A stretch of DNA of 64,000 nucleotides from Faecalibacillus intestinalis (GTDB lineage: Bacteria; Bacillota_I; Bacilli_A; Erysipelotrichales; Coprobacillaceae). Of this stretch, positions 28,663-36,891 are shown in pieces (positions within the stretch are counted from its first letter, which is position 1; every line of letters starts with the position of its first letter). The notes under the pieces were generated by a model. The model was not told the origin of the DNA, did no database searches, and saw only the letters and a list, made by a program, of their open reading frames with translations. Where the stretch lies: positions 199,062-263,061 of the forward strand of contig NZ_PYLQ01000002.1 in the NCBI RefSeq assembly GCF_003024685.1, written 5' to 3'. Both the position numbers and the translations under genes were made by a program.

Positions 28663-30298
28663 TGAATGGTGGAAGAAAGAGATAGCTTATCAAATTTATC
28701 CTAAGAGTTTTAAGGACTCTAATGGAGATGGAATTGGTGATTTAAGAGGGATTATTGAAAAGCTTGATTATTTAAAGGATTTAGGAGTGACTTTGTTATG
28801 GTTATGTCCTATTTATAAATCACCTATGGATGATAATGGATATGATATTTCTGATTATTATGATATTAATCCTGAATTTGGAACAATGGCTGATTTAGAA
28901 GAATTGATTGAAAAAGCTAAAAATAAAGGAATTAAGATTATTATGGATCTCGTTATCAATCATAGTTCAGATGAACATGCTTGGTTTCAAGAAGCACTAA
29001 AAGATCCAAATAGTCCTTATCATGATTATTATATCTTTAAATCCTCTAAAGATGGTAAAGAACCAAACAACTGGAGATCTGTTTTTGGAGGTTCAGTATG
29101 GCAAAAGGTAGAAGGTAGAGATGAATATTATTTCCATGCTTTTTCTAAAAAACAGCCTGATTTAAATTGGGAAAATCCAGCTTTAAGACAAGAACTTTAT
29201 AAAATGATTAATTGGTGGTTAGATAAAGGAATTGCGGGATTTAGAGTTGATGCAATTAACTTTATTAAAAAGGATCAAAGATATTTAGATGGTCCTGTTG
29301 ATGGACAAGATGGTTTAAGTGCTTGTTTTGCTTATTCTAGAAATCAACCAGGAATTGAAGTCTTTTTTGATGAATTGAAGAAAGAAACATTTGAAAAACA
29401 TAATTGTATGACAGTAGCTGAAGCTGTTGGGGTTCAATATAAGGATTTAGGTATTTTTATTGGTAAAGATGGATGTTTTTCAATGATGTTTGATTTTAAT
29501 TATTGTAATTTTGATATTAATGAAGATGAAGAATGGTTTAAAAGACAAGATTGGACAACTAAACAATTTAAAGAACTCTTATTTACAAGTCAAAGAGAAG
29601 TTCAAAAACTTGGATGGATTGCGAGTTTCTTGGAAAATCATGATCAACCTAGAGCAATCGATAAATTTGTGTTAGATAAGAAAAACCATAATTATTATTC
29701 TCAAACAATGCTTGCTGGTATGTTCTTTAATTTAAGAGGAACACCATTTATCTATCAAGGTGAAGAAATTGGTATGGAAAACTTTGAAAGAGAAAGCATT
29801 GATGAATTTGATGATATTGGAAGTCATGGTCAATACCAAAGAGCCTTAGAAGAAGGTTTTACTAAAGAAGAAGCCATGCATTTCCTTAACCTTAGAAGTA
29901 GAGATAATACCAGAACACCAATGCAATGGGATAGTAGTGAATATGCTGGATTCAGTAATCACAAACCTTGGTTAAAAATGACAGGTAGCCAAGATAAAAT
30001 CAATGTTGAAAGTCAATTCAATGATCCAAATTCAATCTATAGCTTCTATAAAAAAATGATTTCTATTAGAAAACAAGAAGATACTCTTGTTTATGGAGAT
30101 TTTGCAGAAGTAAATACTGTAGATGATGTTATTGGTTATAAACGTACTTATCAAGGACAAGAAATTATTTGTTTATGTAACTTTACAAACACTGAACAAT
30201 CAATTCCTGACATTCAAGGAAACATTTTGTTAGATAACTACAACAATTACAACCCAACAACCTTAAAACCTTATCAATTCGTTATGATCAAAAAATAA
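28655..30298 (+). CDS. GH13 alpha-glucosidase (oligo-1,6-glucosidase / glucan 1,6-alpha-glucosidase)
   Basis: A 547-aa exo-acting GH13 enzyme of the oligo-1,6-glucosidase subfamily. Conserved regions are DLVINHSSDEHAWF (region I), GFRVDAINFI with nucleophile Asp (II), VAEAVGV with acid Glu (III), and FLENHDQPRAI (IV). It removes alpha-1,6-linked glucose from isomaltose or short glucans; with GH36 it would process raffinose- or isomaltose-type sugars. Dextran glucosidase (DexB) and trehalose-6-phosphate hydrolase are alternatives in the same subfamily. It is the last gene of the HAD-GH36-GH13 unit and ends in a terminator. Confidence 0.88.
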   Translation: MSNEWWKKEIAYQIYPKSFKDSNGDGIGDLRGIIEKLDYLKDLGVTLLWLCPIYKSPMDDNGYDISDYYDINPEFGTMADLEELIEKAKNKGIKIIMDLVINHSSDEHAWFQEALKDPNSPYHDYYIFKSSKDGKEPNNWRSVFGGSVWQKVEGRDEYYFHAFSKKQPDLNWENPALRQELYKMINWWLDKGIAGFRVDAINFIKKDQRYLDGPVDGQDGLSACFAYSRNQPGIEVFFDELKKETFEKHNCMTVAEAVGVQYKDLGIFIGKDGCFSMMFDFNYCNFDINEDEEWFKRQDWTTKQFKELLFTSQREVQKLGWIASFLENHDQPRAIDKFVLDKKNHNYYSQTMLAGMFFNLRGTPFIYQGEEIGMENFERESIDEFDDIGSHGQYQRALEEGFTKEEAMHFLNLRSRDNTRTPMQWDSSEYAGFSNHKPWLKMTGSQDKINVESQFNDPNSIYSFYKKMISIRKQEDTLVYGDFAEVNTVDDVIGYKRTYQGQEIICLCNFTNTEQSIPDIQGNILLDNYNNYNPTTLKPYQFVMIKK

Positions 30299-30302
30299 TA
30301 AC

Positions 30303-30333
30303 AGCCCTTTAGTGATAAACTAGAGGGCTTTTT
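30303..30333 (+). terminator. Terminator of the HAD-GH36-GH13 operon
   Basis: Eleven-bp stem AGCCCTTTAGT/ACTAGAGGGCT (one T-G pair), loop GATAA, then TTTTT. Confidence 0.88.
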
Positions 30334-30334
30334 A

Positions 30335-30397
30335 TTGCCGTTATCGGCAAAAACTATATATTTTAACAACGTATAAATTTATGTTTTTTGCCGATAA
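30335..30397. repeat. Overlapping inverted repeats with TTGCCGATAA units
   Basis: TTGCCGTTATCGGCAA at 30335-30350 is a hairpin, and TTATCGGCAAAAA (30341-30353) pairs with TTTTTGCCGATAA (30385-30397). The unit thus occurs three times, one imperfect. It lies at the junction between the carbohydrate block and the accessory island, after the operon terminator. It may be a protein-binding site or an integration scar; undetermined. Confidence 0.6.
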
Positions 30398-30420
30398 TTT
30401 TTATTATTTACTTTATTTAT

Positions 30421-30756
30421 TCAAATACGATGTTTTTTAACATAATTTCTAACTTGTTCTTTTGCTTGATAATATGTCTTTAAAGCATCTTCCCTATATT
30501 CTGGGCTATCTGGTGTATCGCCAAAATAGCTTATATACCATTGATCTACTACTTTTAAAAACCACTTTGTTTGAGGTAATTGCCCTTGAGCAATTACAAA
30601 AGTATCAAAGTCTTTTCTAACACCTTTATAAACACCTTTTGATACAATTTCTACACCACGTGATTTAAAATACTTATCTATCTTTTGATAACATTCATCC
30701 AAATCAATATTATTCTTTTTAGCTTTTCCCTCATTTAAATAGATTTCCATTAACAT
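30421..30756 (-). CDS. Partner protein of VapD-like toxin, second copy
   Basis: A 111-aa protein closely similar to that at 31060-31404, starting MLMEIYLNEGKAKKNN and sharing most of FKSRGVEIVSKGVYKGVRKD and KWFLKVVDQWYISYFGD. I do not recognise a named family. It is 20 bp downstream of the VapD-like gene in the same direction. Two near-identical partners flanking a single toxin-like gene suggest tandem duplication of the partner, possibly of an antitoxin. GAGGT precedes the start. The 3' ends of the two copies differ after about residue 95. Confidence 0.6.
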   Translation of the reverse strand: MLMEIYLNEGKAKKNNIDLDECYQKIDKYFKSRGVEIVSKGVYKGVRKDFDTFVIAQGQLPQTKWFLKVVDQWYISYFGDTPDSPEYREDALKTYYQAKEQVRNYVKKHRI

Positions 30757-30776
30757 ATATTAAATACCTCATATCA

Positions 30777-31097
30777 TCAATCAAAAACATCTAATGGTTG
30801 AATATAACTTTTCATACTATATTCATCACTTACAATTGTTACATCAAATTCTTTAACACAATATTTTAGCCATGTATAATTTGAAGATAATTTTTTAATT
30901 ATTTGTACTACTTCAGCCATTGAAATAGGATATAAAGAAACATAACCTGAATATTGTCTATGTTTAAATCCATTATTAATAAAATACTTTTTAAGATCAC
31001 TCCATCCTTTTTTATAATTTTTTGAAGGGTAATATTTTCTTAATAGAGAATCATTTAAATCAAAGTTGAGCGCTTTTTTGCTTTCTAAAGAATCCAT
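30777..31097 (-). CDS. VapD/Cas2-like small protein, candidate ribonuclease toxin
   Basis: A 106-aa protein with a VapD-like layout: NFDLNDSLLRKYYP (FDL with the first-strand Asp), a helix WSDLKKYFINNGFKHRQYSG, YVSLYPISMAEVVQIIKKL, and YCVKEFDVTIV. VapD proteins share a ferredoxin-like fold with Cas2 and include purine-preferring endoribonuclease toxins. Its start lies 38 bp inside the upstream partner gene, which implies translational coupling as in toxin-antitoxin operons. The toxin role is inferred from motifs and context; alignments were not run. Confidence 0.5.
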   Translation of the reverse strand: MDSLESKKALNFDLNDSLLRKYYPSKNYKKGWSDLKKYFINNGFKHRQYSGYVSLYPISMAEVVQIIKKLSSNYTWLKYCVKEFDVTIVSDEYSMKSYIQPLDVFD

Positions 31098-31404
31098 TAT
31101 TGCGTTTTTCTACTTCATAATAACATCTTAAAGCATCTTCTCTATATTCAGGACTTTCTGGTCCATCTCCAAAATAACTTATATACCATTGATCAACTAC
31201 TTTTAAAAACCATTTTGTATCAGGTAATGATCCTTGTGCAATAGCAAAAGTATCAAAATCTTTTCTAACACCTTTATAAATACCTTTTGATACTATTTCT
31301 ACACCACGTGATTTAAAATACTTATCTATCTTTTGATAACATTCATTCAAATTAATATTATTCTTCTTTGCTTTTTCTTCACTTAAATAGATTTCCATCA
31401 ACAT
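31060..31404 (-). CDS. Partner protein of VapD-like toxin, first copy (candidate antitoxin)
   Basis: A 114-aa protein, first of a three-gene leftward unit. ATG 31404 is chosen because AGAGGTGG lies just upstream; a longer reading has no ribosome site. It is nearly the same as the protein at 30421-30756 up to about residue 95 and then differs (EKRNNGFFRKQKSAQL). The gene overlaps the VapD-like start by 38 bp. Family unknown to me; position before the toxin-like gene suggests an antitoxin. Confidence 0.6.
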   Translation of the reverse strand: MLMEIYLSEEKAKKNNINLNECYQKIDKYFKSRGVEIVSKGIYKGVRKDFDTFAIAQGSLPDTKWFLKVVDQWYISYFGDGPESPEYREDALRCYYEVEKRNNGFFRKQKSAQL

Positions 31405-31510
31405 ATATATCCACCTCTTATCTTTATCATACATTACTACAATCAATAGTATATCCCTTCACTAATATATACGCCATCTATTTCTATTTTTCTTTTATTA
31501 TTTTTAATTT

Positions 31511-31549
31511 TTTATCTAATCGTGATTTGATAAATCACGATTAGATAAA
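31511..31549. promoter_or_regulatory. Perfect 18-bp inverted repeat with 3-nt loop
   Basis: TTTATCTAATCGTGATTT and its exact complement flank GAT. It sits about 107 bp before the start of the VapD-partner operon and about 210 bp after the dcm stop, in a 354-bp gap that otherwise shows no gene. Poor T tails argue against a simple terminator; an operator or recombination site is possible. Confidence 0.6.
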
Positions 31550-31758
31550 TTTCTTTGGACTATTTGTCCATTGTTTCAACAATTTAAACCAATATAATAA
31601 ACTCAAAGAAATAATTTTATTATGAGGAAAACAAACGAGGGATATTGTGCTAATGGTAATGAAAAAATTTTTTTAAAAGATAGAATAAATATCAAAGAAT
31701 TAAAAAATAAAAATAGAACTTATTATCTATATAATTTAAATTCTATTTCCACTTTCCA

Positions 31759-32754
31759 CTATTTACTTTCCAAACATTCTTTGATAGCAATTGCTATTTC
31801 ATATGCTAAGTTTACAGGTACAGCATTTCCTATCATCTTATATCCAACATCAACATTTTTATATATAAATTTGAAATCATCTGGAAATCCTTGAACTCTT
31901 GCTACTTCTCTTACTGTCATTCTTCTATATAATGTTTCTTTTCCTTCTACAAATTGACATACATTTTTTTTAACTTTTTCCATTTTTGGCGCTTGTGGAT
32001 GTAATTGACATTGCCTACCACTAGCTTGCACTGTATATCCTTGCTCATTCCATGATTTCACTCTATTTCTACTCATAAATATTGTAGAATATGACCCTAT
32101 AAAATATTCGTTATTATTTATTGCTTTTGGATTATGATGATTTTTTTCCAAAGCTGGTACAGCTGTATCTTTTAAATCCCAAATTACATCTTTTAAAGTT
32201 AATTTTTTTTCGTTATTTCTTGTTGAACCCTTTGGAAATTTAAATTCAATATTTAAATCTTTTCTAAATCCTATGTAAAATACTCTTTTTCTTTCTTGAG
32301 CAACACCATAATCTTTAGCATTAACAAGTGTCAAAGAAACCTCGTATCCTGCCTTATCAAACATATTTAAAATATTTTGCACAGCTTCACTATGTCTATT
32401 TGCTAACATGCCACTAACATTTTCTGCTAAAAAAAACTTAGGACTTTTATCTTTTAAAATTCTAATATAATCAAAAAATAGTTTTCCTCGATTATCATCA
32501 ATTCCTCTTAAAGATCCTGCCTCACTCCATGACTGACAAGGTGGTCCGCCAATTATTCCATCAAATTCATCATTAAAAACTTTGCTATCTATATTTCTAA
32601 TATCTCCTTCTATTAATTTCGTTTTTGGATGATTGATTTTAAAAGTTTCAAAAATTGTTTTGTCATATTCATTTGCATAGGGTATTTCAAAACCCGCTCT
32701 TTCAAATCCTAAATCTAAACCACCACAACCACTAAATAATGATAATATTTTCAT
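31759..32754 (-). CDS. DNA (cytosine-5) methyltransferase of a type II system
   Basis: A 331-aa C5-cytosine methyltransferase that protects the host DNA from the adjacent nuclease. It shows motif I ([22 protein letters not shown]-like start, FSGCGG), catalytic motif [14 protein letters not shown], motif VI LAENV, motif VIII-like QLHPQ region, and motifs [18 protein letters not shown] and GNAVPV. The neighbouring NgoPII-like nuclease implies GGCC as target. The nuclease stop lies 17 bp upstream, so both genes form one leftward operon with nuclease first. Confidence 0.92.
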   Translation of the reverse strand: MKILSLFSGCGGLDLGFERAGFEIPYANEYDKTIFETFKINHPKTKLIEGDIRNIDSKVFNDEFDGIIGGPPCQSWSEAGSLRGIDDNRGKLFFDYIRILKDKSPKFFLAENVSGMLANRHSEAVQNILNMFDKAGYEVSLTLVNAKDYGVAQERKRVFYIGFRKDLNIEFKFPKGSTRNNEKKLTLKDVIWDLKDTAVPALEKNHHNPKAINNNEYFIGSYSTIFMSRNRVKSWNEQGYTVQASGRQCQLHPQAPKMEKVKKNVCQFVEGKETLYRRMTVREVARVQGFPDDFKFIYKNVDVGYKMIGNAVPVNLAYEIAIAIKECLESK

Positions 32755-32771
32755 TCTAACAATTCTCCTTT

Positions 32772-33614
32772 CTATTTATCATATGTAATCAATTTTGCTT
32801 TTCTTAATTGTGCAGGATTATCAGGATTTTTAATTTTTATATCTTTAATCATAAATTTTTCATCATTTATATTTTTAAGTAAATTTTTATTATCAAATGT
32901 ATTCCATTTATCTTCATTAATTATACACATAAAATTGAAATTTGCATTTTTATTTCTTTCATACACATAATTAAATACATTCCAAGGGTTTTCAATTCCC
33001 CACATTCCTCTTACTCTTAAATATGTTATTCCTAATGGGTCAACTTTATTAACTCTCCCCAACTCTTTGGTTTCTGAAAATTCAACACCTTGTATTGTTT
33101 CAACACCATTCTTGATAGTTCCTTTAATTCTAGTATAACACTCTTCGCTCGCGCAATAATCCAATCCATAAACCATACATAAATCCTTTATATCATTTGT
33201 TTTTTTATCAATAACCCCAACCACATAAATCATATCTTTCACATTCCATTTTTCGGCATCTCTGCATGCTTTAGAAATCATAGTTGAAGACGAATACAAT
33301 TTATGCTTTGGATAAGAGGAATTTAAAGCTAAAGTAGAAGTGCTAGTTTCTATTTTTTTAACTTCAATAGCATCTCCATTTCTTAACATTGCATCCGGTG
33401 GATTTGAATTATTTCCTAAATATGAAAAATATTTTCCAATTTTTTCTAATCTCTTACTCACATCACTTTCATCAAACGTATTGCAAAATAAATCTTTAAC
33501 ATATTCTTCTAATGCATCACCTGCATTATTTGCTCTATTTCTTCCTTGGTTGTATTCTGTCAAATGATTAATTGGATTATTAACTAAATTATAAATTGCA
33601 TTAATAATATTCAT
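32772..33614 (-). CDS. NgoPII-family type II restriction endonuclease
   Basis: A 280-aa restriction enzyme. The N-terminus [14 protein letters not shown] and [20 protein letters not shown] match the NgoPII family as I recall it (recognises GGCC). The PD-(D/E)XK core is visible: [16 protein letters not shown], with Asp and the E-V-K triad residues. ATG 33614 follows GGGGGAAA; an earlier in-frame ATG overlaps that site. Nuclease precedes methylase in the operon, a riskier order on entry into a new host. Recognition sequence is inferred from family only. Confidence 0.85.
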   Translation of the reverse strand: MNIINAIYNLVNNPINHLTEYNQGRNRANNAGDALEEYVKDLFCNTFDESDVSKRLEKIGKYFSYLGNNSNPPDAMLRNGDAIEVKKIETSTSTLALNSSYPKHKLYSSSTMISKACRDAEKWNVKDMIYVVGVIDKKTNDIKDLCMVYGLDYCASEECYTRIKGTIKNGVETIQGVEFSETKELGRVNKVDPLGITYLRVRGMWGIENPWNVFNYVYERNKNANFNFMCIINEDKWNTFDNKNLLKNINDEKFMIKDIKIKNPDNPAQLRKAKLITYDK

Positions 33615-33738
33615 AAACTTTCCCCCTTTATTATGCATTTATTATAACCGATTTATTAAAATACATGAACACCTAGAAATAAAAAACATTCAATCTTTTA
33701 ATGCTACAATACGATATTTTCATGTTTCTTCATATATT

Positions 33739-33828
33739 TAGCTGCTATTGATAAATTGTAAAAAAAAGTTTATTTATTATTTTTTTTATATAGCTGCTAT
33801 TGACTTTTCAAACTATTATTTCTATAGT
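33739..33828 (+). promoter_or_regulatory. Promoter of the DUF262 operon with direct repeats
   Basis: TTGACT (33800-33805), 17-bp spacer, TATAGT (33823-33828). TAGCTGCTATTGA occurs twice, at 33739-33751 and 33791-33803; the second copy overlaps the -35. The repeats, 52 bp apart (about five helical turns), look like operator sites for a dimeric regulator. Confidence 0.65.
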
Positions 33829-33864
33829 ATAGTTATAGCATAGAAGGGAGATAGAGTTATTAAT

Positions 33865-35034
33865 ATGAGAATAAATAAAAAATTATTAGAGGCTGTAAAA
33901 TATAATCCAACGAAAAAAAGTTTTCAAATGTCGGTACAACAAATGTGTGAGAGAATTGATGAAAATAAATTGACTTTGCCACTATATCAAAGAGATGTAA
34001 GTTGGACCTTGCAAAAATCTGTTGATCTTTTAAATTATCAATTATTTGGTAAAGCACCTGTGGCCCCGATTTCAATAAATCAAATTGAAGATGTAGAAAC
34101 TTCTGTTCCTCAAGTTTCATTTATTGATAGAAATTTAATTGATAAAAATAGTATTTTAAATGCACATTTATCTGTAGTAGATGGTCAACAACGTTTAACA
34201 ACAAATTATAAAGCATTTAAAAATTCCAATGATTTTAGAAATATTGTTTTAGATGTTTCAAGTGCAAACTTTAAAATTATAAAAGGAGAGATAAAGAAAT
34301 ATCAAATTCCTGTAGGGATTTTATTAAATCAAAATAGGGAAATTCTTCAAAATTATTTAATTGATAATAATACTTTTAAAGATTTATATGCTCCTTGTAT
34401 TGATATCAGAAGTAAACTTATGGATTATAATTATACTATTAATCAAGCTGATAATCTAACTGAGGATGAACAAATTGAATGGTTTGAAGTATTAAATAAT
34501 GCCGGTAGTAAAGTTACTGCTTTACAAATGTCTTTCTCAAAATTAAAACTTCACGATTTTGATATATATATAGACTATATAAATCCATTTAAAGACTTAA
34601 TTCAATCATATGGTTTTGACGAATTATTTTCTCCATTTACAACAAATGTTTCATATCCTATTTCTTCTCTGAATCCAGCGTATGAAGTAGTAATATGTAA
34701 CAAAAAACATAAATTAAATTTTGCACCAATACCTTCTGATACTAGAGAAAATCAATTAACTAACTTACAAGTGGATTCTCTTAGAAAAATTGTATCTTTA
34801 TCTTTAGAAGGATTAGATAATGCACTAAAATTTATTGATAAAAATGAATTAAATAATTTCATCAAAAGGATGGACTATATATTATATCTAACTGGTTACT
34901 TTATTTTCTTTGATGAAATACATGATACTCAAGAAGTAAAACTTATAGAATGGGTAAAAAACATTGAGTTCACAAATAAAAGTAATGGAGAAAGACGAAA
35001 AATATTTGATGAATTATTAAATATTATCAATTAA
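33865..35034 (+). CDS. DUF262 (GmrSD-N/ParB-like) domain protein
   Basis: A 389-aa protein. Residues about 20-215 show the DUF262 set: LPLYQRDVSWTLQKSVDLLN, VVDGQQRLTT (the DGQQR-T signature, as in GmrS and related defence proteins), and LNNAGSKVTALQMSFSKL. The C-terminal half is helical without a recognised nuclease (no HNH of GmrD type). DUF262 enzymes are NTP-using and occur in anti-phage systems acting on modified DNA. It is followed by the dCTP-deaminase-like gene 28 bp later with its own AAGGAGG, so they form a candidate two-gene defence unit next to a restriction system. Function is inferred. Confidence 0.75.
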   Translation: MRINKKLLEAVKYNPTKKSFQMSVQQMCERIDENKLTLPLYQRDVSWTLQKSVDLLNYQLFGKAPVAPISINQIEDVETSVPQVSFIDRNLIDKNSILNAHLSVVDGQQRLTTNYKAFKNSNDFRNIVLDVSSANFKIIKGEIKKYQIPVGILLNQNREILQNYLIDNNTFKDLYAPCIDIRSKLMDYNYTINQADNLTEDEQIEWFEVLNNAGSKVTALQMSFSKLKLHDFDIYIDYINPFKDLIQSYGFDELFSPFTTNVSYPISSLNPAYEVVICNKKHKLNFAPIPSDTRENQLTNLQVDSLRKIVSLSLEGLDNALKFIDKNELNNFIKRMDYILYLTGYFIFFDEIHDTQEVKLIEWVKNIEFTNKSNGERRKIFDELLNIIN

Positions 35035-35062
35035 AATATTATAAGTAAGGAGGATAAATATT

Positions 35063-35355
35063 TTGTTAAGTAGAAAAGATATTGAAAATGAATTAGGTAA
35101 AGGAATAAATATTTATCCTTTACATAATAAAAATATTAAAGGTAATTCTATTAATTTTACTATTGGAAAAAATGCTTGGAGCTTAGGAAGTGGAAAAATT
35201 ATTAAGAATACAAATGGAAAATGGATTATGGCTCCAGAAATAGATAATGGAAGAAAAATAGTAGATATTAAACCTGGAAAATCAGCAATTATTCATGATG
35301 GAAAAAATTATAACAAACTTATATTATTACCACATACAACAACAATAGTTGAGAC
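35063..35355 (+). pseudogene. dCTP-deaminase-like gene, 5' part (split by element)
   Basis: Starts at TTG after AAGGAGG. Codons 1-97 encode the N-terminal half of a dCTP deaminase/dUTPase-fold protein (LSRKDIENELGKGINIYPL; KGNSINFTIGKNAWSLG; KLILLPHTTTIVET). The frame enters the inserted element after GTTGAGAC and ends 46 bases later. Joined to 37792 onward the frame continues without a break to a full protein of about 300 aa with two C-terminal membrane segments. Deaminases of this type deplete phage dCTP in known defence systems; a membrane-anchored version is unusual. Confidence 0.8.
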
Positions 35356-35397
35356 GGTATGTTTGTTGTCCCACAAATCACCAGATAGCCATATAAT

Positions 35398-35694
35398 GTA
35401 ACGGTTGAATTTGGAGAAGGCGAGGGAAAAGTGCCACTGGATAAGATTGTGGAGCGAGCAAAACAACATCAGCCTGCTCCAAAAGCTACATATAAATTGA
35501 TACAAGAGTATGTGGAAATGAAATATGGGTTTAAAGTACATAACGCATATATCGCAAAGGTAAAAAGAGAATTGGGATTGCCGATGTATGATGCACCTAA
35601 TGCGGCAGAGGGATTAAAGCAAACAAGGAAGCATCCGACACAGGAAAAGGTAAATGCAATTAAAGACGCATTAAATTATTATAATTTGATCTAA
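35398..35694 (+). pseudogene. C-terminal fragment of a 23S rRNA uracil methyltransferase (RlmD-like)
   Basis: About 98 codons running out of the element's left end. YVEMKYGFKVHNAYIAKVKR, LGLPMYDAPNA and HPTQEKVNAIKDAL match, from memory, the extra C-terminal domain found on many clostridial 23S rRNA (uracil-5-)-methyltransferases. No methyltransferase domain is present. A GTG at 35431 could start an 87-aa protein, but no ribosome site precedes it. It is probably a captured tail of a donor gene, though a free-standing domain cannot be excluded. Confidence 0.5.
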
Positions 35695-35723
35695 TTTTTA
35701 AAAGAGAGAAAGGAGAAAAACGA

Positions 35724-36833
35724 ATGGGAAGTAAACCAAAAGTGTTTGTTATTACACCATTTAATGAAGACTTTCTGGCATTGTATGATGAATTGAAAAG
35801 AATTTTTAAAGAAGATTTTGATTTTACAAATGCAGGAGATTTGGATAACCAACAGAATATATTACAGGATATAGTGGAAGGAATTCATCAAGCTGATGTC
35901 ATTATTGCTGATTTGACAGGACTCAATGCCAATGTGTTTTATGAATTAGGACTAGCTCATGCTATGAATAAAAAGGTAATTATTATTACACAAGATCTTG
36001 GAGAATTACCATTTGATATAAAATCATATCGTGCAAACGAATACAGTTTGCAATTTAATAAATTGCCCAAACTAATAGAAGAACTGAAAAAATTGTTATT
36101 TGGTGCAATTGACAATAGTGTGAAATATGGAAATCCTGTTTCAGATTATATACCTGATTTCTACAAATGTGAGAATAGTATTTCTCCTATTAATAACCCG
36201 AAAGATATGGCTGATGAAGGCAATGGTGGTATTCAAGTTACAATTGATGATGAAGGTGAAAAAGGTTTCCTTGATTATATTGCAGATATTGAAGAAAACT
36301 CAACAAAAATGACAAATGAAATTACATCCATGGGGAATGAAATGGATGAAATGGATATATCTATTAATGCTGCTACAAATGAGATTAATCGTGTAAAATC
36401 TCAAAGCGGTAATGTGGATGCAAGTTTTGTAAGAAATATTTGTCGAAAACTTTCTAGTCCCATAGATATATTTGCAGGAAAATTAAAAAGTCATGTAAAT
36501 GAAGTGTCCAAATATTGGGATATAGTTGAAAATAGCTATCTTTCATTATTAGACAATCAATATGCTCAGAATGTGAACAATATTGAAGATCTATGTGAGT
36601 CTATGACTGCATTGGAGAATATGCAAAATGCAATTTATGGCTCCAATGAGAATATTGAAGGTTTTATCGGTGTATTACGTGGATGTTTGGGAATTGAGCG
36701 AAGATTAAACAAAGCAATTTCTTCACTTATATCTGAACTTGAAGAATATTTACAAATGACAGACACTATGTCTTCATCCATTGATAGGATACTCAGTAAA
36801 GGCGAGATTGTTATAGATACTTTGAAGAAATAG
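35724..36833 (+). CDS. Nucleoside deoxyribosyltransferase/TIR-like protein with helical tail
   Basis: A 369-aa protein carried by the element, with AAAGGAG before the ATG. Residues 1-115 form a flavodoxin-like fold of the STALD/TIR group: KPKVFVITPFNEDF, IHQADVIIADLTGLNANVFY with the catalytic-type Glu in FYELGLAHA, and KKVIIITQDLGELPFDI. Residues ~185-369 are alpha-helical and partly coiled coil (for example NEITSMGNEMDEMDISINAA). Related domains bind or cleave nucleotides such as NAD+ in anti-phage systems. An effector role is plausible; no partner sensor gene is obvious. No membrane segment. Confidence 0.7.
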   Translation: MGSKPKVFVITPFNEDFLALYDELKRIFKEDFDFTNAGDLDNQQNILQDIVEGIHQADVIIADLTGLNANVFYELGLAHAMNKKVIIITQDLGELPFDIKSYRANEYSLQFNKLPKLIEELKKLLFGAIDNSVKYGNPVSDYIPDFYKCENSISPINNPKDMADEGNGGIQVTIDDEGEKGFLDYIADIEENSTKMTNEITSMGNEMDEMDISINAATNEINRVKSQSGNVDASFVRNICRKLSSPIDIFAGKLKSHVNEVSKYWDIVENSYLSLLDNQYAQNVNNIEDLCESMTALENMQNAIYGSNENIEGFIGVLRGCLGIERRLNKAISSLISELEEYLQMTDTMSSSIDRILSKGEIVIDTLKK

Positions 36834-36891
36834 TCGTTAATGTAACTATAATAAATTTTGGATAGATTGTTTGAGAAGGATGTGCGGTGCA

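Noticed and set aside
31622-31894. 90-aa plus-strand frame near the dcm end
   Set aside because: No ribosome site, and its second half is antisense to the conserved methyltransferase C-terminus.
35308-35541. 77-aa minus-strand frame across the left end of the element
   Set aside because: Lacks a ribosome site and is antisense to the methyltransferase-tail fragment and deaminase codons.
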